Source: Thiodiazotropha sp040791665
Lineage (GTDB): Bacteria; Pseudomonadota; Gammaproteobacteria; Chromatiales; Chromatiaceae
NCBI GenBank assembly: GCA_040791665.1
Contig: JBFNNX010000026.1
Location: forward strand, 124,001-188,000
Direction: 5' to 3'
DNA: 64,000 nucleotides
Part shown: in pieces, positions 7,520 through 16,041 of the stretch
Numbering within the stretch: position 1 is the first letter of the stretch
How the letters are laid out: each line of letters opens with the position of its first letter
Position numbers and translations under genes: made by a program
Notes under the pieces: generated by a model
The model's input: the letters and a program-made list of their open reading frames with translations, nothing else
What the model was told of the DNA's origin: nothing
The model's database searches: none

Positions 7520-10263
7520 TCCGAAGCAGGCATTACCTTAATCGCACAGAACTTGAACTCAGGTATCTTGGCGGCCGGATCCAGCGCCTCGTTGGTCAAC
7601 AGGTTGGCCGCTGCTTCGTGGTAGCAAAAGGGGAGGAATACCTGGCCGGGTGACATGCCGTCATCGGCACGCACGAAAGCGGTCACCTCCCCACGCCTCG
7701 ATTGCAACCTGATAGGGTCGCCGGGTTCGATTGCCATGTGTGCGAGTTCCTCCGGATGGAGACTGGCGACCGGGATCGGTTCGATCTTGTCGAGTATCGC
7801 TGCGCGCCGGGTCATGGCCCCGGTGTGCCAGTGCTCCAGTTGACGACCGGTGATCAAAACCCAGGGATACTCCCGGTCCGGCAGTTCGTCGGCATTGGTG
7901 AAGGGCGCGGGTGTGAAGCTTGCCTTCCCCGAGGGGGTGGGAAATGTCTCGGTGAAAATCACCGGTTGTCCCGGATCGCTTTCGTCTTCACAGGGGTAGG
8001 TCACGGCACCCTCCTGCTCAAGGCGCTCCCAGGAGATGCCGGCGATACTGGGCATCGCTTGACGCATCTCGGCAAAGACCTCCCTGGGATGGCCGTAGTG
8101 CCAGTCGAGACCTAGCCTTCGGGCCATCTCCTGGATAATGTCCAGGTCCTTCCGGGCTCGGCCTGGCGGATCTATCGCTTGACGCCCCAACTGTACCCGC
8201 CGGTCGGTGTTGGTGAAGCTGCCTGTCTTCTCGGCAAAGGCTGTAGCGGGAAGAATGACATCTGCGTACCAGGCGGTCTCGGTCATGAATATGTCTTGTA
8301 CTACCAGGTGTTCCAGGTTGGACAGCGCCTTCCGCGCATGGTTTAGGTTGGGGTCCGACATGGCCGGGTTTTCACCCATGATATACATGCCCCTGATCGT
8401 GCCCTCGGTGATTGCATGCATGATCTCAACCACGGTGAGGCCCGGTTTCGAGTCCAGGGTCGTTCCCCACAGGGCTTCGAATTTTGCCCTGATCTCCGGG
8501 TTGTCCACCCGCTGGTAGTCGGGAAAGACCATGGGTATGAGCCCAACGTCGGAGGCGCCTTGTACATTGTTTTGTCCGCGTAGAGGGTGCAATCCGGTAC
8601 CTGGACGGCCGATCTGGCCCGTAATCAAGGCCAGGGATATGAGCGCGCGGGCATTGTCGGTCCCATGCACATGTTGGGAGACCCCCATGCCCCAGAAGAT
8701 TATGGATGCCTTGGAAGAAGCATAGAGACGCGCCACCTCACGGATGGTGTCTGTATCGATGCCGCAGACTTGTTCCATCGCCTCCGGGGTAAAGGTGCTC
8801 AGATGTTCCTCCAATATCTCATAACCGCTGGTGCGATTGTCGACGAATCCTTTATCAACCAGTCCCTGCTCGATAACCGCATGCATGATGGCATTCAGTA
8901 AGGCCACGTCGGTATCGGGCTTGAACTGGAGGAAGTGGGTGGCGTGTCCCGCGATGGCGGTACGCCGGGGATCCATCACGATCAGGATCTTACCTGCATT
9001 GACCTGGTTCTTGATGAATGTGGCGGCCACCGGATGGTTCTCGGTGGTATTGGAACCGATGATCAGGATCACCTCGGCTTTATCCACATCCGCCACCGGA
9101 TTGGAGACGGCGCCTGAACCGATCATCTCCAACAGCGCCACCACTGACGAGGCGTGACAGAGACGTGTGCAGTGGTCAACGTTATTACTGCCAAAGCCTG
9201 TACGGATCAGCTTTTGAAACAGATAGGCTTCCTCATTGGAGCCCTTGGCGGAACCGAAGCCGGCCAACGCTGTGGGTCCCCGCTCATCCCGCAGGCTGCG
9301 CAGACCGCCGGCGGCGAATGCCAGGGCCTCCTCCCAGCTCGCTTCACGGAAACCGATAAAGGGATTGTCGTGATCGAGCCCGAGTTCAGCCCGTTTCGGC
9401 ATGTCTTCACGGCGTATCAGCGGTACCGTCAGACGGTGTTTGTGGTGCATATAGTCGAAGCCATAGCGGCCTTTGACGCAGAGGCGGCTATTATTGGCCG
9501 GTCCGTCACGCCCTGTCACATAACGGATACGATTGTCACTCACATGGTAGGTAAGCTGGCAGCCGACACCACAATAAGGGCAGACCGAATCGACCTGCTT
9601 TTCGGTATGCTCCAATCCGAGGCCATTAGCCGGGATCAGCGCCCCTGTGGGACAGGCTTGCACACATTCACCACAGGCCACGCAACTGCTCTCGAGCAAA
9701 CTCTCCTCAGTGTCGAATACGATACTCGAGGCGGTGCCTCGTCGGGCATAGCCGATCACATTGTTGACCTGTTCCTCACGACAGGCACGCAGACAGCGGG
9801 TGCACTGGATACAGGCATCCAGGTTTACCGCAATGGCGGGGTGGGAGAGATCCGCTGCGGGCTGTTGGCGGGCAGGGAATCGGGGCTTGCCCAGATCCAT
9901 CTTTTGCGACCAGTGATCGAGTTCGTTGTGATGCGTATAGCAGGTCTCGGACATGTCGGATTGGAGCAGTTCCAATACCAGTCGTTGTGCGTTGCGCGGT
10001 CGCGCATCCTGGCTTTTGACGGCCATTCCCTCGCTCGGTGTGCGGCAGCAGGAGGCCGCCAGGGCCCGTTCTCCCTCAATCTCCACCACGCAGGCCCGGC
10101 AGTTGCCATCGGGACGCAGGCCCTCCTTGTAACAGAGATGGGGGATTTCGATCCCGGCCCGTTTCGCTGCCTGCAGCAAGGTCTCTCCCGGCAGGGCGCT
10201 GAGGGGCTTGCCGTCCAGAGTGAAGTTGATGCTTTTAGGGGATGACTGAGGGTCACTCGCCAT
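7516..10263 (-). CDS. fdhA: NAD-dependent formate dehydrogenase, catalytic alpha subunit (Mo or W, cysteine type)
   Basis: The 915-residue protein has an N-terminal 2Fe-2S domain (C44, C55, C58, C72), a NuoG-type ferredoxin part with two 4Fe-4S motifs (C151/154/157/161 and C194/197/200/204) and a further 4Fe-4S site (C228, C231, C235, C262). The bis-MGD oxidoreductase domain follows. The metal-ligand position reads HCTRLCH, with Cys369 where selenocysteine occurs in E. coli FdhF, so no recoding is needed. It oxidises formate to CO2 and passes electrons to the FMN/NAD subunit encoded just upstream. The size and partner resemble Methylobacterium FDH1, a tungsten enzyme, but the metal cannot be read from sequence. 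The ATG overlaps the end of fdhB by 11 bases. Confidence 0.93.
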   Translation of the reverse strand: MASDPQSSPKSINFTLDGKPLSALPGETLLQAAKRAGIEIPHLCYKEGLRPDGNCRACVVEIEGERALAASCCRTPSEGMAVKSQDARPRNAQRLVLELLQSDMSETCYTHHNELDHWSQKMDLGKPRFPARQQPAADLSHPAIAVNLDACIQCTRCLRACREEQVNNVIGYARRGTASSIVFDTEESLLESSCVACGECVQACPTGALIPANGLGLEHTEKQVDSVCPYCGVGCQLTYHVSDNRIRYVTGRDGPANNSRLCVKGRYGFDYMHHKHRLTVPLIRREDMPKRAELGLDHDNPFIGFREASWEEALAFAAGGLRSLRDERGPTALAGFGSAKGSNEEAYLFQKLIRTGFGSNNVDHCTRLCHASSVVALLEMIGSGAVSNPVADVDKAEVILIIGSNTTENHPVAATFIKNQVNAGKILIVMDPRRTAIAGHATHFLQFKPDTDVALLNAIMHAVIEQGLVDKGFVDNRTSGYEILEEHLSTFTPEAMEQVCGIDTDTIREVARLYASSKASIIFWGMGVSQHVHGTDNARALISLALITGQIGRPGTGLHPLRGQNNVQGASDVGLIPMVFPDYQRVDNPEIRAKFEALWGTTLDSKPGLTVVEIMHAITEGTIRGMYIMGENPAMSDPNLNHARKALSNLEHLVVQDIFMTETAWYADVILPATAFAEKTGSFTNTDRRVQLGRQAIDPPGRARKDLDIIQEMARRLGLDWHYGHPREVFAEMRQAMPSIAGISWERLEQEGAVTYPCEDESDPGQPVIFTETFPTPSGKASFTPAPFTNADELPDREYPWVLITGRQLEHWHTGAMTRRAAILDKIEPIPVASLHPEELAHMAIEPGDPIRLQSRRGEVTAFVRADDGMSPGQVFLPFCYHEAAANLLTNEALDPAAKIPEFKFCAIKVMPASD

Positions 10264-11962
10264 GTTCCAACTCCTGGGAAAAAAATTTCAGCACGCTCAG
10301 CATGGGGTTGGGCGCGGCCTGTCCCAAGCCGCAGATGGATGCGTCGATCATCACGCTGGCGAGTTCTTCCATCAGTTCCCGATCCCATTGCTTCTGCTGC
10401 ATCAGAGCGACGGCCTTTTCAGTACCGACCCGGCAGGGGGTGCATTGACCGCAGGATTCGTGGGCGAAGAAACGCATGGCGTTGAGCGCCGCCTCCCGGG
10501 CGCTGTCGTGTTGCGAGAGAACGATAATGGCGGCTGATCCGATGAAACAGCCGTGGGGCTGCAAGGTATCGAAATCGAGTGGAATGTCGGCCAGTGAGGC
10601 GGGTAGGATGCCACCGGAAGCACCGCCTGGGAAGTAGCCGTAGAGCTCATGTCCCTGCTGCATACCGTCGCAATACTCATCGATCAGCTCGCGCATCGTT
10701 ATACCGGCGGGGGCCAGGTGGACGCCGGGTTTGTTGATCCTGCCACTGACCGAGAAACTGCGCAGGCCATGGCGGCCGTTTCGGCCCTGTTCGGTGAACC
10801 AGTCAGCACCCCGTTCAAGCAGCTCGCGTACCCAGTAGAGGGTTTCCATATTGTGCTCCAGGGTGGGACGGCCGAAGAGTCCGACCTGGGCTACGTAGGG
10901 GGGACGCTGACGGGGCATACCACGCTTGCCCTCGATCGACTCGATCATCGCCGACTCCTCGCCACAGATATAGGCACCGGCTCCCCGACGCAGATGGATG
11001 GGCGGCAGCGGGCAGGGAGGATTAGACTGCAAAACCATCAATTCACGCTCAAGCATGCTGCGAATGGCCGCGTACTCATCGCGCAGATAGATGTAGATTT
11101 CACTGATGCCGACCACCCGTGCGGCGATAAGCGCCCCTTCCAGAAAACGGTGTGGATCCTGTTCCAGATAGTACCGATCCTTGAAAGTGCCGGGTTCGCC
11201 TTCGTCGATATTGACCGCCAGCAGACGGGGTGCCGGTTGTTCGCGCAGGATGCGCCATTTGCGACCGGCGGGGAATCCTGCGCCGCCCAGGCCTCTGAGG
11301 TTCGAGTCTTCCAGACACTGAATCACCTGCTCGAGCGACAGCCGTTGCGGGTGTCGGTTATTGCCATCATCTGCCTCTATCCGTTGCAGCAGTTCATAAC
11401 CGCCGCCAGCCAGATACCCCTTGTAATCCAAATAGTCGGGCAACTCGGGTTCGCTATTGCCCCTGGCAAGCAGTTGCTTAACCTTGACTGCATCGGCCAG
11501 GGGTACTGGCCGTTTTCCCGCCATGGCGACAGGCGCTTCCTGACAGCGGCCAACACACGGTACCCTTTGCACCCGAACACCATTACCCAGGCTTGTCCGC
11601 AGGCTGTCAATCAAATCCTCGGCCCCGGCCAGGCCGCATGAGATGGAGTCACAGACCCGAACCGTCAATGGCGGCGGCGTTTGGTTCTCCCTAACCAGAT
11701 CGAAATGGTGATAGAAACTGGCCACCTCATAGACCTGGGCGCTGGATAGGTTCATCTCCTGCGCGAGCGCTGCCAGGTGATCCACTGAAATGTATCCCAG
11801 GTGGTCCTGAATACGGTGCAGCATTTCGATCAACAGGTCAGGGCGGTGTGGGGCCTCTTCTCCCAGCAATTCACGCACTTCAGCCAATATGTCCGCTTTT
11901 ACGCGACGACCCTTGTTGCGGCCACGTCGTCGTTTGTCTGCTTTCACTTCTACTGATGACAA
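10253..11962 (-). CDS. fdhB: Formate dehydrogenase beta subunit, fused NuoE- and NuoF-like FMN/NAD protein
   Basis: The 569-residue protein joins two modules. Residues 20-170 are a NuoE-like thioredoxin-fold 2Fe-2S domain with ligands C104, C109, C136 and C140. Residues 200-560 are NuoF-like, with the NADH loop GLGGAGFPAGRKW, the FMN loop ICGEESAMI and a C-terminal 4Fe-4S motif SCGQCTPCRVG. In Cupriavidus-type enzymes these parts are separate (FdsG and FdsB). The fusion is typical of FDH1-like enzymes of methylotrophs. The N-terminus is very basic (KRRRGRNKGRR). It is the first gene of the fdhBA operon and is preceded by a strong sigma-54-like promoter at 12026-12041. The product reduces NAD+ with electrons from FdhA in the cytoplasm. 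Confidence 0.93.
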   Translation of the reverse strand: MSSVEVKADKRRRGRNKGRRVKADILAEVRELLGEEAPHRPDLLIEMLHRIQDHLGYISVDHLAALAQEMNLSSAQVYEVASFYHHFDLVRENQTPPPLTVRVCDSISCGLAGAEDLIDSLRTSLGNGVRVQRVPCVGRCQEAPVAMAGKRPVPLADAVKVKQLLARGNSEPELPDYLDYKGYLAGGGYELLQRIEADDGNNRHPQRLSLEQVIQCLEDSNLRGLGGAGFPAGRKWRILREQPAPRLLAVNIDEGEPGTFKDRYYLEQDPHRFLEGALIAARVVGISEIYIYLRDEYAAIRSMLERELMVLQSNPPCPLPPIHLRRGAGAYICGEESAMIESIEGKRGMPRQRPPYVAQVGLFGRPTLEHNMETLYWVRELLERGADWFTEQGRNGRHGLRSFSVSGRINKPGVHLAPAGITMRELIDEYCDGMQQGHELYGYFPGGASGGILPASLADIPLDFDTLQPHGCFIGSAAIIVLSQHDSAREAALNAMRFFAHESCGQCTPCRVGTEKAVALMQQKQWDRELMEELASVMIDASICGLGQAAPNPMLSVLKFFSQELEHGE

Positions 11963-12025
11963 GAGTTTTTCCCTTCAAGATAGTGATTTAGGTTTTGATT
12001 TTTTTATCAATGGTCATTTGAGTGC

Positions 12026-12041
12026 TGCAAATCATGTGCCA
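12026..12041 (-). promoter_or_regulatory. Sigma-54-type promoter of the fdhBA operon
   Basis: The minus strand reads TGGCACATGATTTGCA, matching 11 of 12 specified consensus positions with the required ten-base GG to GC spacing. The predicted start is near 12015, about 53 bases before the fdhB ATG. This is one of the two best matches in the window. Confidence 0.8.
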
Positions 12042-12238
12042 TTGTCCGGATGTGATCAGCGGTTCTCTATGCGCTCGTTCCCCACCACGCAGTGCACCAG
12101 TTTTCTCGCACATTGAGCAGCATCTGTGCCTTCTGCAAGACAATCATTTCACTGCCAAGGCTCCGTTATGTTGAGTTATGCAGTGTTGGCCGCAAATGTG
12201 CATGGAGTTGTCGACAAGCGATTGGCGAAGAGGTGAAG

Positions 12239-13306
12239 ATGCAATTGATCTCCAGTATGAGACGGGCCTGCATTACTCAGGAGATACTCTCTTATCTGAC
12301 TATTCCGTGTTTTCGTGTACTGTCGATTGGTATCGTATTGTTTCTCGGCGTGGATGGACTTCAGGCCCGGACTCCCGATGTCAGGGAAATTGCCCCTGGC
12401 ATCTTTGTTCGGCCGGGAATTCAAGAAGAATTTTCCACTCACAATCATGGGCATATCGCCAATATAGGATTTATTGTGGGTAGCGAGCGTGTGGCGGTGA
12501 TCGATACCGGCAGCAGTTACCGTGAGGGATTGGCATTACGCAAGCTGATCCGTGAAATAACCCGGCTGCCCATTAAGTATGTGGTCCTTACCCATATGCA
12601 TCCCGATCATGCCCTCGGGGCTGCCGCCTTCAATCAGGACGATCCCGTATACATCGGACACGAAAACTTGGCGGATGCCCTGGCGAGACGGCAGTCAACC
12701 TATCTGAATCGGATGAAACAGATGCTTGGAAACATCGCTGAGGGTACACAAATGGTGTTTCCATCCCAGAGTGTCGGCATCAATCAGATGAAAGAACTGG
12801 ATCTTGGTGGCAGATCTCTCCATTTGCACGCCTATCCGACGGCACATACGAATAACGATTTGAGTGTCTATGATGACAAAACCGGGACATTGTGGCTGTC
12901 GGATCTGCTTTTCGTAGAGCGTATCCCGGTCGTGGACGGCAGCCTGTTGGGATGGCTGAAGGTTATCGATAAGCTCAGCAAACAGGGCTGCGTTGCAGTT
13001 TCCCCTGATGAGGCGATGGGTCGTTCAATCGCCCTTGAGACCGAAGCTGGCGGGCAATGCGGGAAAGTGATGCGTATCGTTCCGGGACATGGATCTGTGG
13101 TATCCCAATGGCAGGGAGCATTGGCCGATCAGCGACGTTATCTGGAATCAATCGCAACAGGTATCCGCGCGATCATTAAACAGGGTGGAACCATCACCGA
13201 GGCGGTGGAAAGCGTGGGCCGGGAGGAAAAGCGCAACTGGCTGTTATTCAACGACTTCCATGGTAGGAATGTCACGGCGGTATTTGCGGAATTGGAGTGG
13301 GAGTAG
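12239..13306 (+). CDS. Periplasmic metallo-beta-lactamase-fold zinc hydrolase of the quinoprotein relay type
   Basis: I start the 355-residue protein at ATG 12239, because GAAGAGGTGAAG precedes it and an export signal follows (hydrophobic LSIGIVLFLGVDGLQA). An upstream in-frame extension is unlikely. The metal motif is THMHPDHALG (HxHxDH), with later AHTNND and VPGHGS segments supplying the remaining ligands. Family members are found next to PQQ dehydrogenases and SoxYZ-like carriers and are named quinoprotein relay system hydrolases. The substrate is not established. The next gene is indeed the SoxYZ-like carrier. A metal-dependent thioester or persulfide hydrolase role is possible but unproven. 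Confidence 0.85.
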   Translation: MQLISSMRRACITQEILSYLTIPCFRVLSIGIVLFLGVDGLQARTPDVREIAPGIFVRPGIQEEFSTHNHGHIANIGFIVGSERVAVIDTGSSYREGLALRKLIREITRLPIKYVVLTHMHPDHALGAAAFNQDDPVYIGHENLADALARRQSTYLNRMKQMLGNIAEGTQMVFPSQSVGINQMKELDLGGRSLHLHAYPTAHTNNDLSVYDDKTGTLWLSDLLFVERIPVVDGSLLGWLKVIDKLSKQGCVAVSPDEAMGRSIALETEAGGQCGKVMRIVPGHGSVVSQWQGALADQRRYLESIATGIRAIIKQGGTITEAVESVGREEKRNWLLFNDFHGRNVTAVFAELEWE

Positions 13307-13334
13307 GCGAGATATACCACAAATATTGCAGTGG

Positions 13335-13350
13335 TTAAGCGTTCGCTTAA
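13335..13350 (+). terminator. Palindrome TTAAGCG-TT-CGCTTAA after the hydrolase gene, possible weak terminator
   Basis: The perfect 7+7 inverted repeat has a two-base loop and a T6 run ten bases later (13360-13365). It lies 29 bases after the stop at 13306. It could equally be an operator for the following gene. Confidence 0.3.
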
Positions 13351-13486
13351 TGTTATGGATTTTTTGTGGTAGATGCGACTGGTGAACTTGTATATACAGT
13401 TTGAAGCCCTGTTGCAGGATAGCGAAATGCGTTGTCAGATAAAGCTGTGTTAACACTGGAACACTTGTTTGAATAGTTGATCTAAC

Positions 13487-13521
13487 TTAGGGCCTGTTAA
13501 CACTCATCCAATCGACCCTAG
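13487..13521. repeat. 35-bp element, right copy of the inverted pair
   Basis: It begins TTAGGGCCTGTTAACACTC and ends CAATCGACCCTAG. It differs from the reverse complement of 7485-7519 at two positions. The two copies bracket 6.0 kb holding fdhA, fdhB and the zinc hydrolase gene. The first 25 bases match the ends of the miniature elements at 27341 and 50567. Confidence 0.8.
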
Positions 13522-13582
13522 AACGCATGGCAATGATTTATGTGTGCCGGCAATTACATTTTCTCATACGAGGACAATTGCT

Positions 13583-14431
13583 ATGTCAGCTGTCACAATG
13601 ACGAGACAAAACGGCGGGATATGGAAAACCTGGCTTAAATTCACAATGACCGCGCTATGCATATGTCTTGCTACCGGGAATGCATGGGCAAATGATGATG
13701 GAAATCGTTGGTTTCAGATAAAGACCTCTCTATTTGGGGATAAAAACATCCTTAGCGGTGAGGGGATCCTGGGATTGGAATCCCCGGCCAGGGCAATGGA
13801 TGCGGCGATCGTCCCCATTTCCATCGATTCCAGGATCGATCAGACACCGGATCATTACATAAAAAGCCTCTATTTGGTGATCGACAACAATCCTTCACCG
13901 GTGGCGGCTGTTTTCCATTTTCCCGGAAAGCACAATTGGGAAACACTCTCGACCAGGGTGCGTATAAATGCCTATACCGATCTGCGCGCAATCGCCGAAC
14001 TCAGTGATGGCAAGTTGTACATGGTGAATAATTACGTCAAGGCATCAGGCGGGTGCTCTGCGCCTTCACTCAAGGATCCGGCTGCAGCTGCGGCACAGTT
14101 GGGAAGAATCAAGTTTCGCCTGCCTGAGGGCTACAATCATGGAGATCTTGTCGCGACCCAACTGATGATAAAGCATCCGAACAATTCAGGCCTGCAGTTC
14201 GATCAGGTTTCCCGTTTTTATATACCAGCAGATTTCATCAGAACGATCGAGGTCACCTACAATGGCGAAGAGGTGTTTACCGCTGATACCGATATCTCCA
14301 TCAGCGAGGATCCCAGTATCCGTTTCGGTTTTACACCGGATGAGACAGGTGTTCTGGAGGTTCATGTAAAGGATTCCAAGGGGAGATCTTTTTCCCACAG
14401 CATAGACCTGACAGCGAATAGCAAAGGCTGA
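13583..14431 (+). CDS. Quinoprotein-dehydrogenase-associated SoxYZ-like carrier protein
   Basis: The 282-residue exported protein starts at ATG 13583, chosen because CGAGGAC lies just before it; an earlier in-frame ATG lacks a ribosome-binding site. After the signal peptide the first half is SoxY-like, and a conserved VKASGGCSAP segment carries the single likely carrier cysteine. The second half is SoxZ-like (immunoglobulin-like, IRTIEVTYNGEEVF, ending near SFSHSID). Such fused SoxY-SoxZ proteins occur near PQQ dehydrogenases rather than in thiosulfate oxidation operons. In true SoxY the cysteine is at the extreme C-terminus in GGCGG; here it is internal because of the fusion. The cargo is unknown, and the partner may be the adjacent zinc hydrolase. 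Confidence 0.87.
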   Translation: MSAVTMTRQNGGIWKTWLKFTMTALCICLATGNAWANDDGNRWFQIKTSLFGDKNILSGEGILGLESPARAMDAAIVPISIDSRIDQTPDHYIKSLYLVIDNNPSPVAAVFHFPGKHNWETLSTRVRINAYTDLRAIAELSDGKLYMVNNYVKASGGCSAPSLKDPAAAAAQLGRIKFRLPEGYNHGDLVATQLMIKHPNNSGLQFDQVSRFYIPADFIRTIEVTYNGEEVFTADTDISISEDPSIRFGFTPDETGVLEVHVKDSKGRSFSHSIDLTANSKG

Positions 14432-14433
14432 TC

Positions 14434-14805
14434 TCAGAAACAGTGCAAGGTGGAGTCGGCCTGTACGTCTCTCAGTTTAGCCACCGCTTTTTGCGACCAG
14501 GTGGAGCTTTTGTAGACGGCGTTTCTTCCGGCAGCAGTCATCTGCTGCAGGCTCAGCAGCGTCGAGATGTGCACATACTCTTCATAGGGGATGGACTTGG
14601 CAATGAGATCGATGCTGCACGAGCACTTCTGCATTATCTCATGTGTCTGGCCGTTCGATGCCATGCAACCAATCACATAGTCGACCCTGGCGGAGGTCGG
14701 ATAGTCATTGCTGCTGCTTGCGTCGTCACACTCTTCAGCACTTGCAATTGAGCAATACGCGAATCCTAAAGAGATGAGGATTAAGGAAAACTTTGAAATA
14801 TTCAT
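14434..14805 (-). CDS. Small exported cysteine-containing protein, unknown function
   Basis: The 123-residue protein has a clear signal peptide (residues 1-23, ending IASA) and a mature part with six cysteines, including CSCS and a C-terminal CF. The ATG follows AGAGGTGG. It may be a disulfide-bonded periplasmic protein. It ends two bases from the SoxYZ-like gene, in convergent orientation, and belongs to a minus-strand group with three other exported unknowns. I do not recognise a named family. Its place beside quinoprotein genes suggests a periplasmic role only. Confidence 0.7.
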   Translation of the reverse strand: MNISKFSLILISLGFAYCSIASAEECDDASSSNDYPTSARVDYVIGCMASNGQTHEIMQKCSCSIDLIAKSIPYEEYVHISTLLSLQQMTAAGRNAVYKSSTWSQKAVAKLRDVQADSTLHCF

Positions 14806-14838
14806 GGTTGAACGCCACCTCTGATCTTGTCCTAGGCC

Positions 14839-15528
14839 CTAAATCGCCGGAGTAATTTGCCGGAATATCATCTCTTCGTCGATGAGTACGTTGTCGCCAC
14901 TGTCACTGAATACCATGGTGTGGATTCGATATACGCCCCCCGGAACCTGCTCGGAAAATATGAACTCATAGCGTTTATTGACATAGAGTTTGAAATTGTC
15001 TGCATAGGGATCGGCGACGAAGGGAGTAATTACGATTTCAGTGCCGCTCATCTCCTTACCGTTGAGTTTAAATTTTATATCGCGCACTTCAATGGGTCTT
15101 TTAAACGAATTACGAATCCGATTGCGAAAAAAACCGATGTTGCCACCGGTATTTTTGGCCATTTGGGAAATATCCCGCTCGAGAAAGTGAATAATAACCG
15201 GATTACCGGTATATGCCTTGGCAGGACTGAAGTCGATGTGATGTGAACCGGTCAGGAAGTTGAATTCCAGATCCCGTTTACCTTCCGCGACCACGTCGGT
15301 TACCTTGATTTCGATATTGTCCGCAAAACTGTCGGCATCCTTGGTCACGCTTTTGAAGCCGTAGTCGATTCGACTGCCTTTAGGAACGCCCTTGAGGTGA
15401 TCTTTATAAAAGACCAGTTTCTGTGCTTCGTTAAGCTTCGGTGGTGGTAATACCTTGGTTGCAACAGCTGTTGTGGATGCGAACAACAACGCTGAAAAAG
15501 TAGCAATAGTGATGCTGCGTTTGAGCAT
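14839..15528 (-). CDS. Exported protein of unknown function, beta-rich
   Basis: The 229-residue protein carries a signal peptide (about residues 1-23, ending AVA) followed by a largely beta-strand mature region with no cysteines and no catalytic motif I can name. The ATG is preceded by AGGAG with normal spacing. It lies 33 bases upstream of the 123-residue gene, with which it is probably cotranscribed. The mature sequence holds KVLPPPKL at its start and a PGGVYRIHT segment near the end. A lipid-independent periplasmic adaptor would fit, but this is a guess. Confidence 0.7.
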   Translation of the reverse strand: MLKRSITIATFSALLFASTTAVATKVLPPPKLNEAQKLVFYKDHLKGVPKGSRIDYGFKSVTKDADSFADNIEIKVTDVVAEGKRDLEFNFLTGSHHIDFSPAKAYTGNPVIIHFLERDISQMAKNTGGNIGFFRNRIRNSFKRPIEVRDIKFKLNGKEMSGTEIVITPFVADPYADNFKLYVNKRYEFIFSEQVPGGVYRIHTMVFSDSGDNVLIDEEMIFRQITPAI

Positions 15529-15631
15529 ATATTAAACTCCTAAAAGATGTTTACCGTCGCTGCACATAAGCACTCGTTGCAGTTATGCAGATCGACAACT
15601 CTCGAGCAAAAACTGAAGGCAATCTCTCTTT

Positions 15632-15919
15632 TCAAGCGCTGCGGAACAGACCGAAGAACCAGGCTAAAATTCCCTTTTTCTCCCCGTTCGCCTGTCTTGT
15701 CGTTACAGTCGAAGAAGATCTGTTGAATGAAGTCGATGAGATATCATTTATTACACTGGTAGTTGACCGGGTTGCCGGCTGGTTACCCATACTCATGGCA
15801 TGGCGGTGTAGGATCGAATCCGTAGGCGGCATTTCAAGCCATATTTGGCGTTTCATCTCCACAGTTGCATTGAAATGGCGTTTGAGGATGGAATCCTCGG
15901 GGTGTATTGAGATGTTCAT
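15632..15919 (-). CDS. Small repeat-containing protein with PxDSxLxRH motifs
   Basis: I start this 95-residue protein at ATG 15919, not the ATG 18 bases earlier, because AGGAGG is placed ideally for it. The motif HPEDSILKRH occurs near residue 6 and PPTDSILHRH near residue 31, a direct repeat of about 25 residues. The middle is Ser/Thr-rich and low complexity. The C-terminus (GILAWFFGLFRSA) is hydrophobic and amphipathic, so it may attach to a membrane. No family function is known to me. A competing plus-strand frame over the same DNA lacks a ribosome-binding site. Confidence 0.6.
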   Translation of the reverse strand: MNISIHPEDSILKRHFNATVEMKRQIWLEMPPTDSILHRHAMSMGNQPATRSTTSVINDISSTSFNRSSSTVTTRQANGEKKGILAWFFGLFRSA

Positions 15920-16041
15920 CGTCTGTTCCTCCTGCATTTTGATTTTTCACCAGGCAAAAGAACTATTTGCTGCCGCTGCTGATTTCATGCTATTGCATAG
16001 ATCCCTATGAGACATCCCGGGGCAACCGAACAATCCCGGTA

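Noticed and set aside
9154..10245. 363-codon plus-strand frame opposite fdhA
   Set aside because: It is a shadow of the GC-rich formate dehydrogenase gene; its translation has no domain and no start signal.
7516..10263. Selenocysteine in the formate dehydrogenase
   Set aside because: The ligand position in HCTRLCH is encoded as cysteine and no in-frame TGA is present.
10649..11641. 330-codon plus-strand frame opposite fdhB
   Set aside because: It is an antisense shadow of a well-supported gene.
12012..12025. Plus-strand GG-N10-GC site facing the zinc hydrolase gene
   Set aside because: It lacks the TTGC element (GTGC instead) and is over 200 bases from the start.
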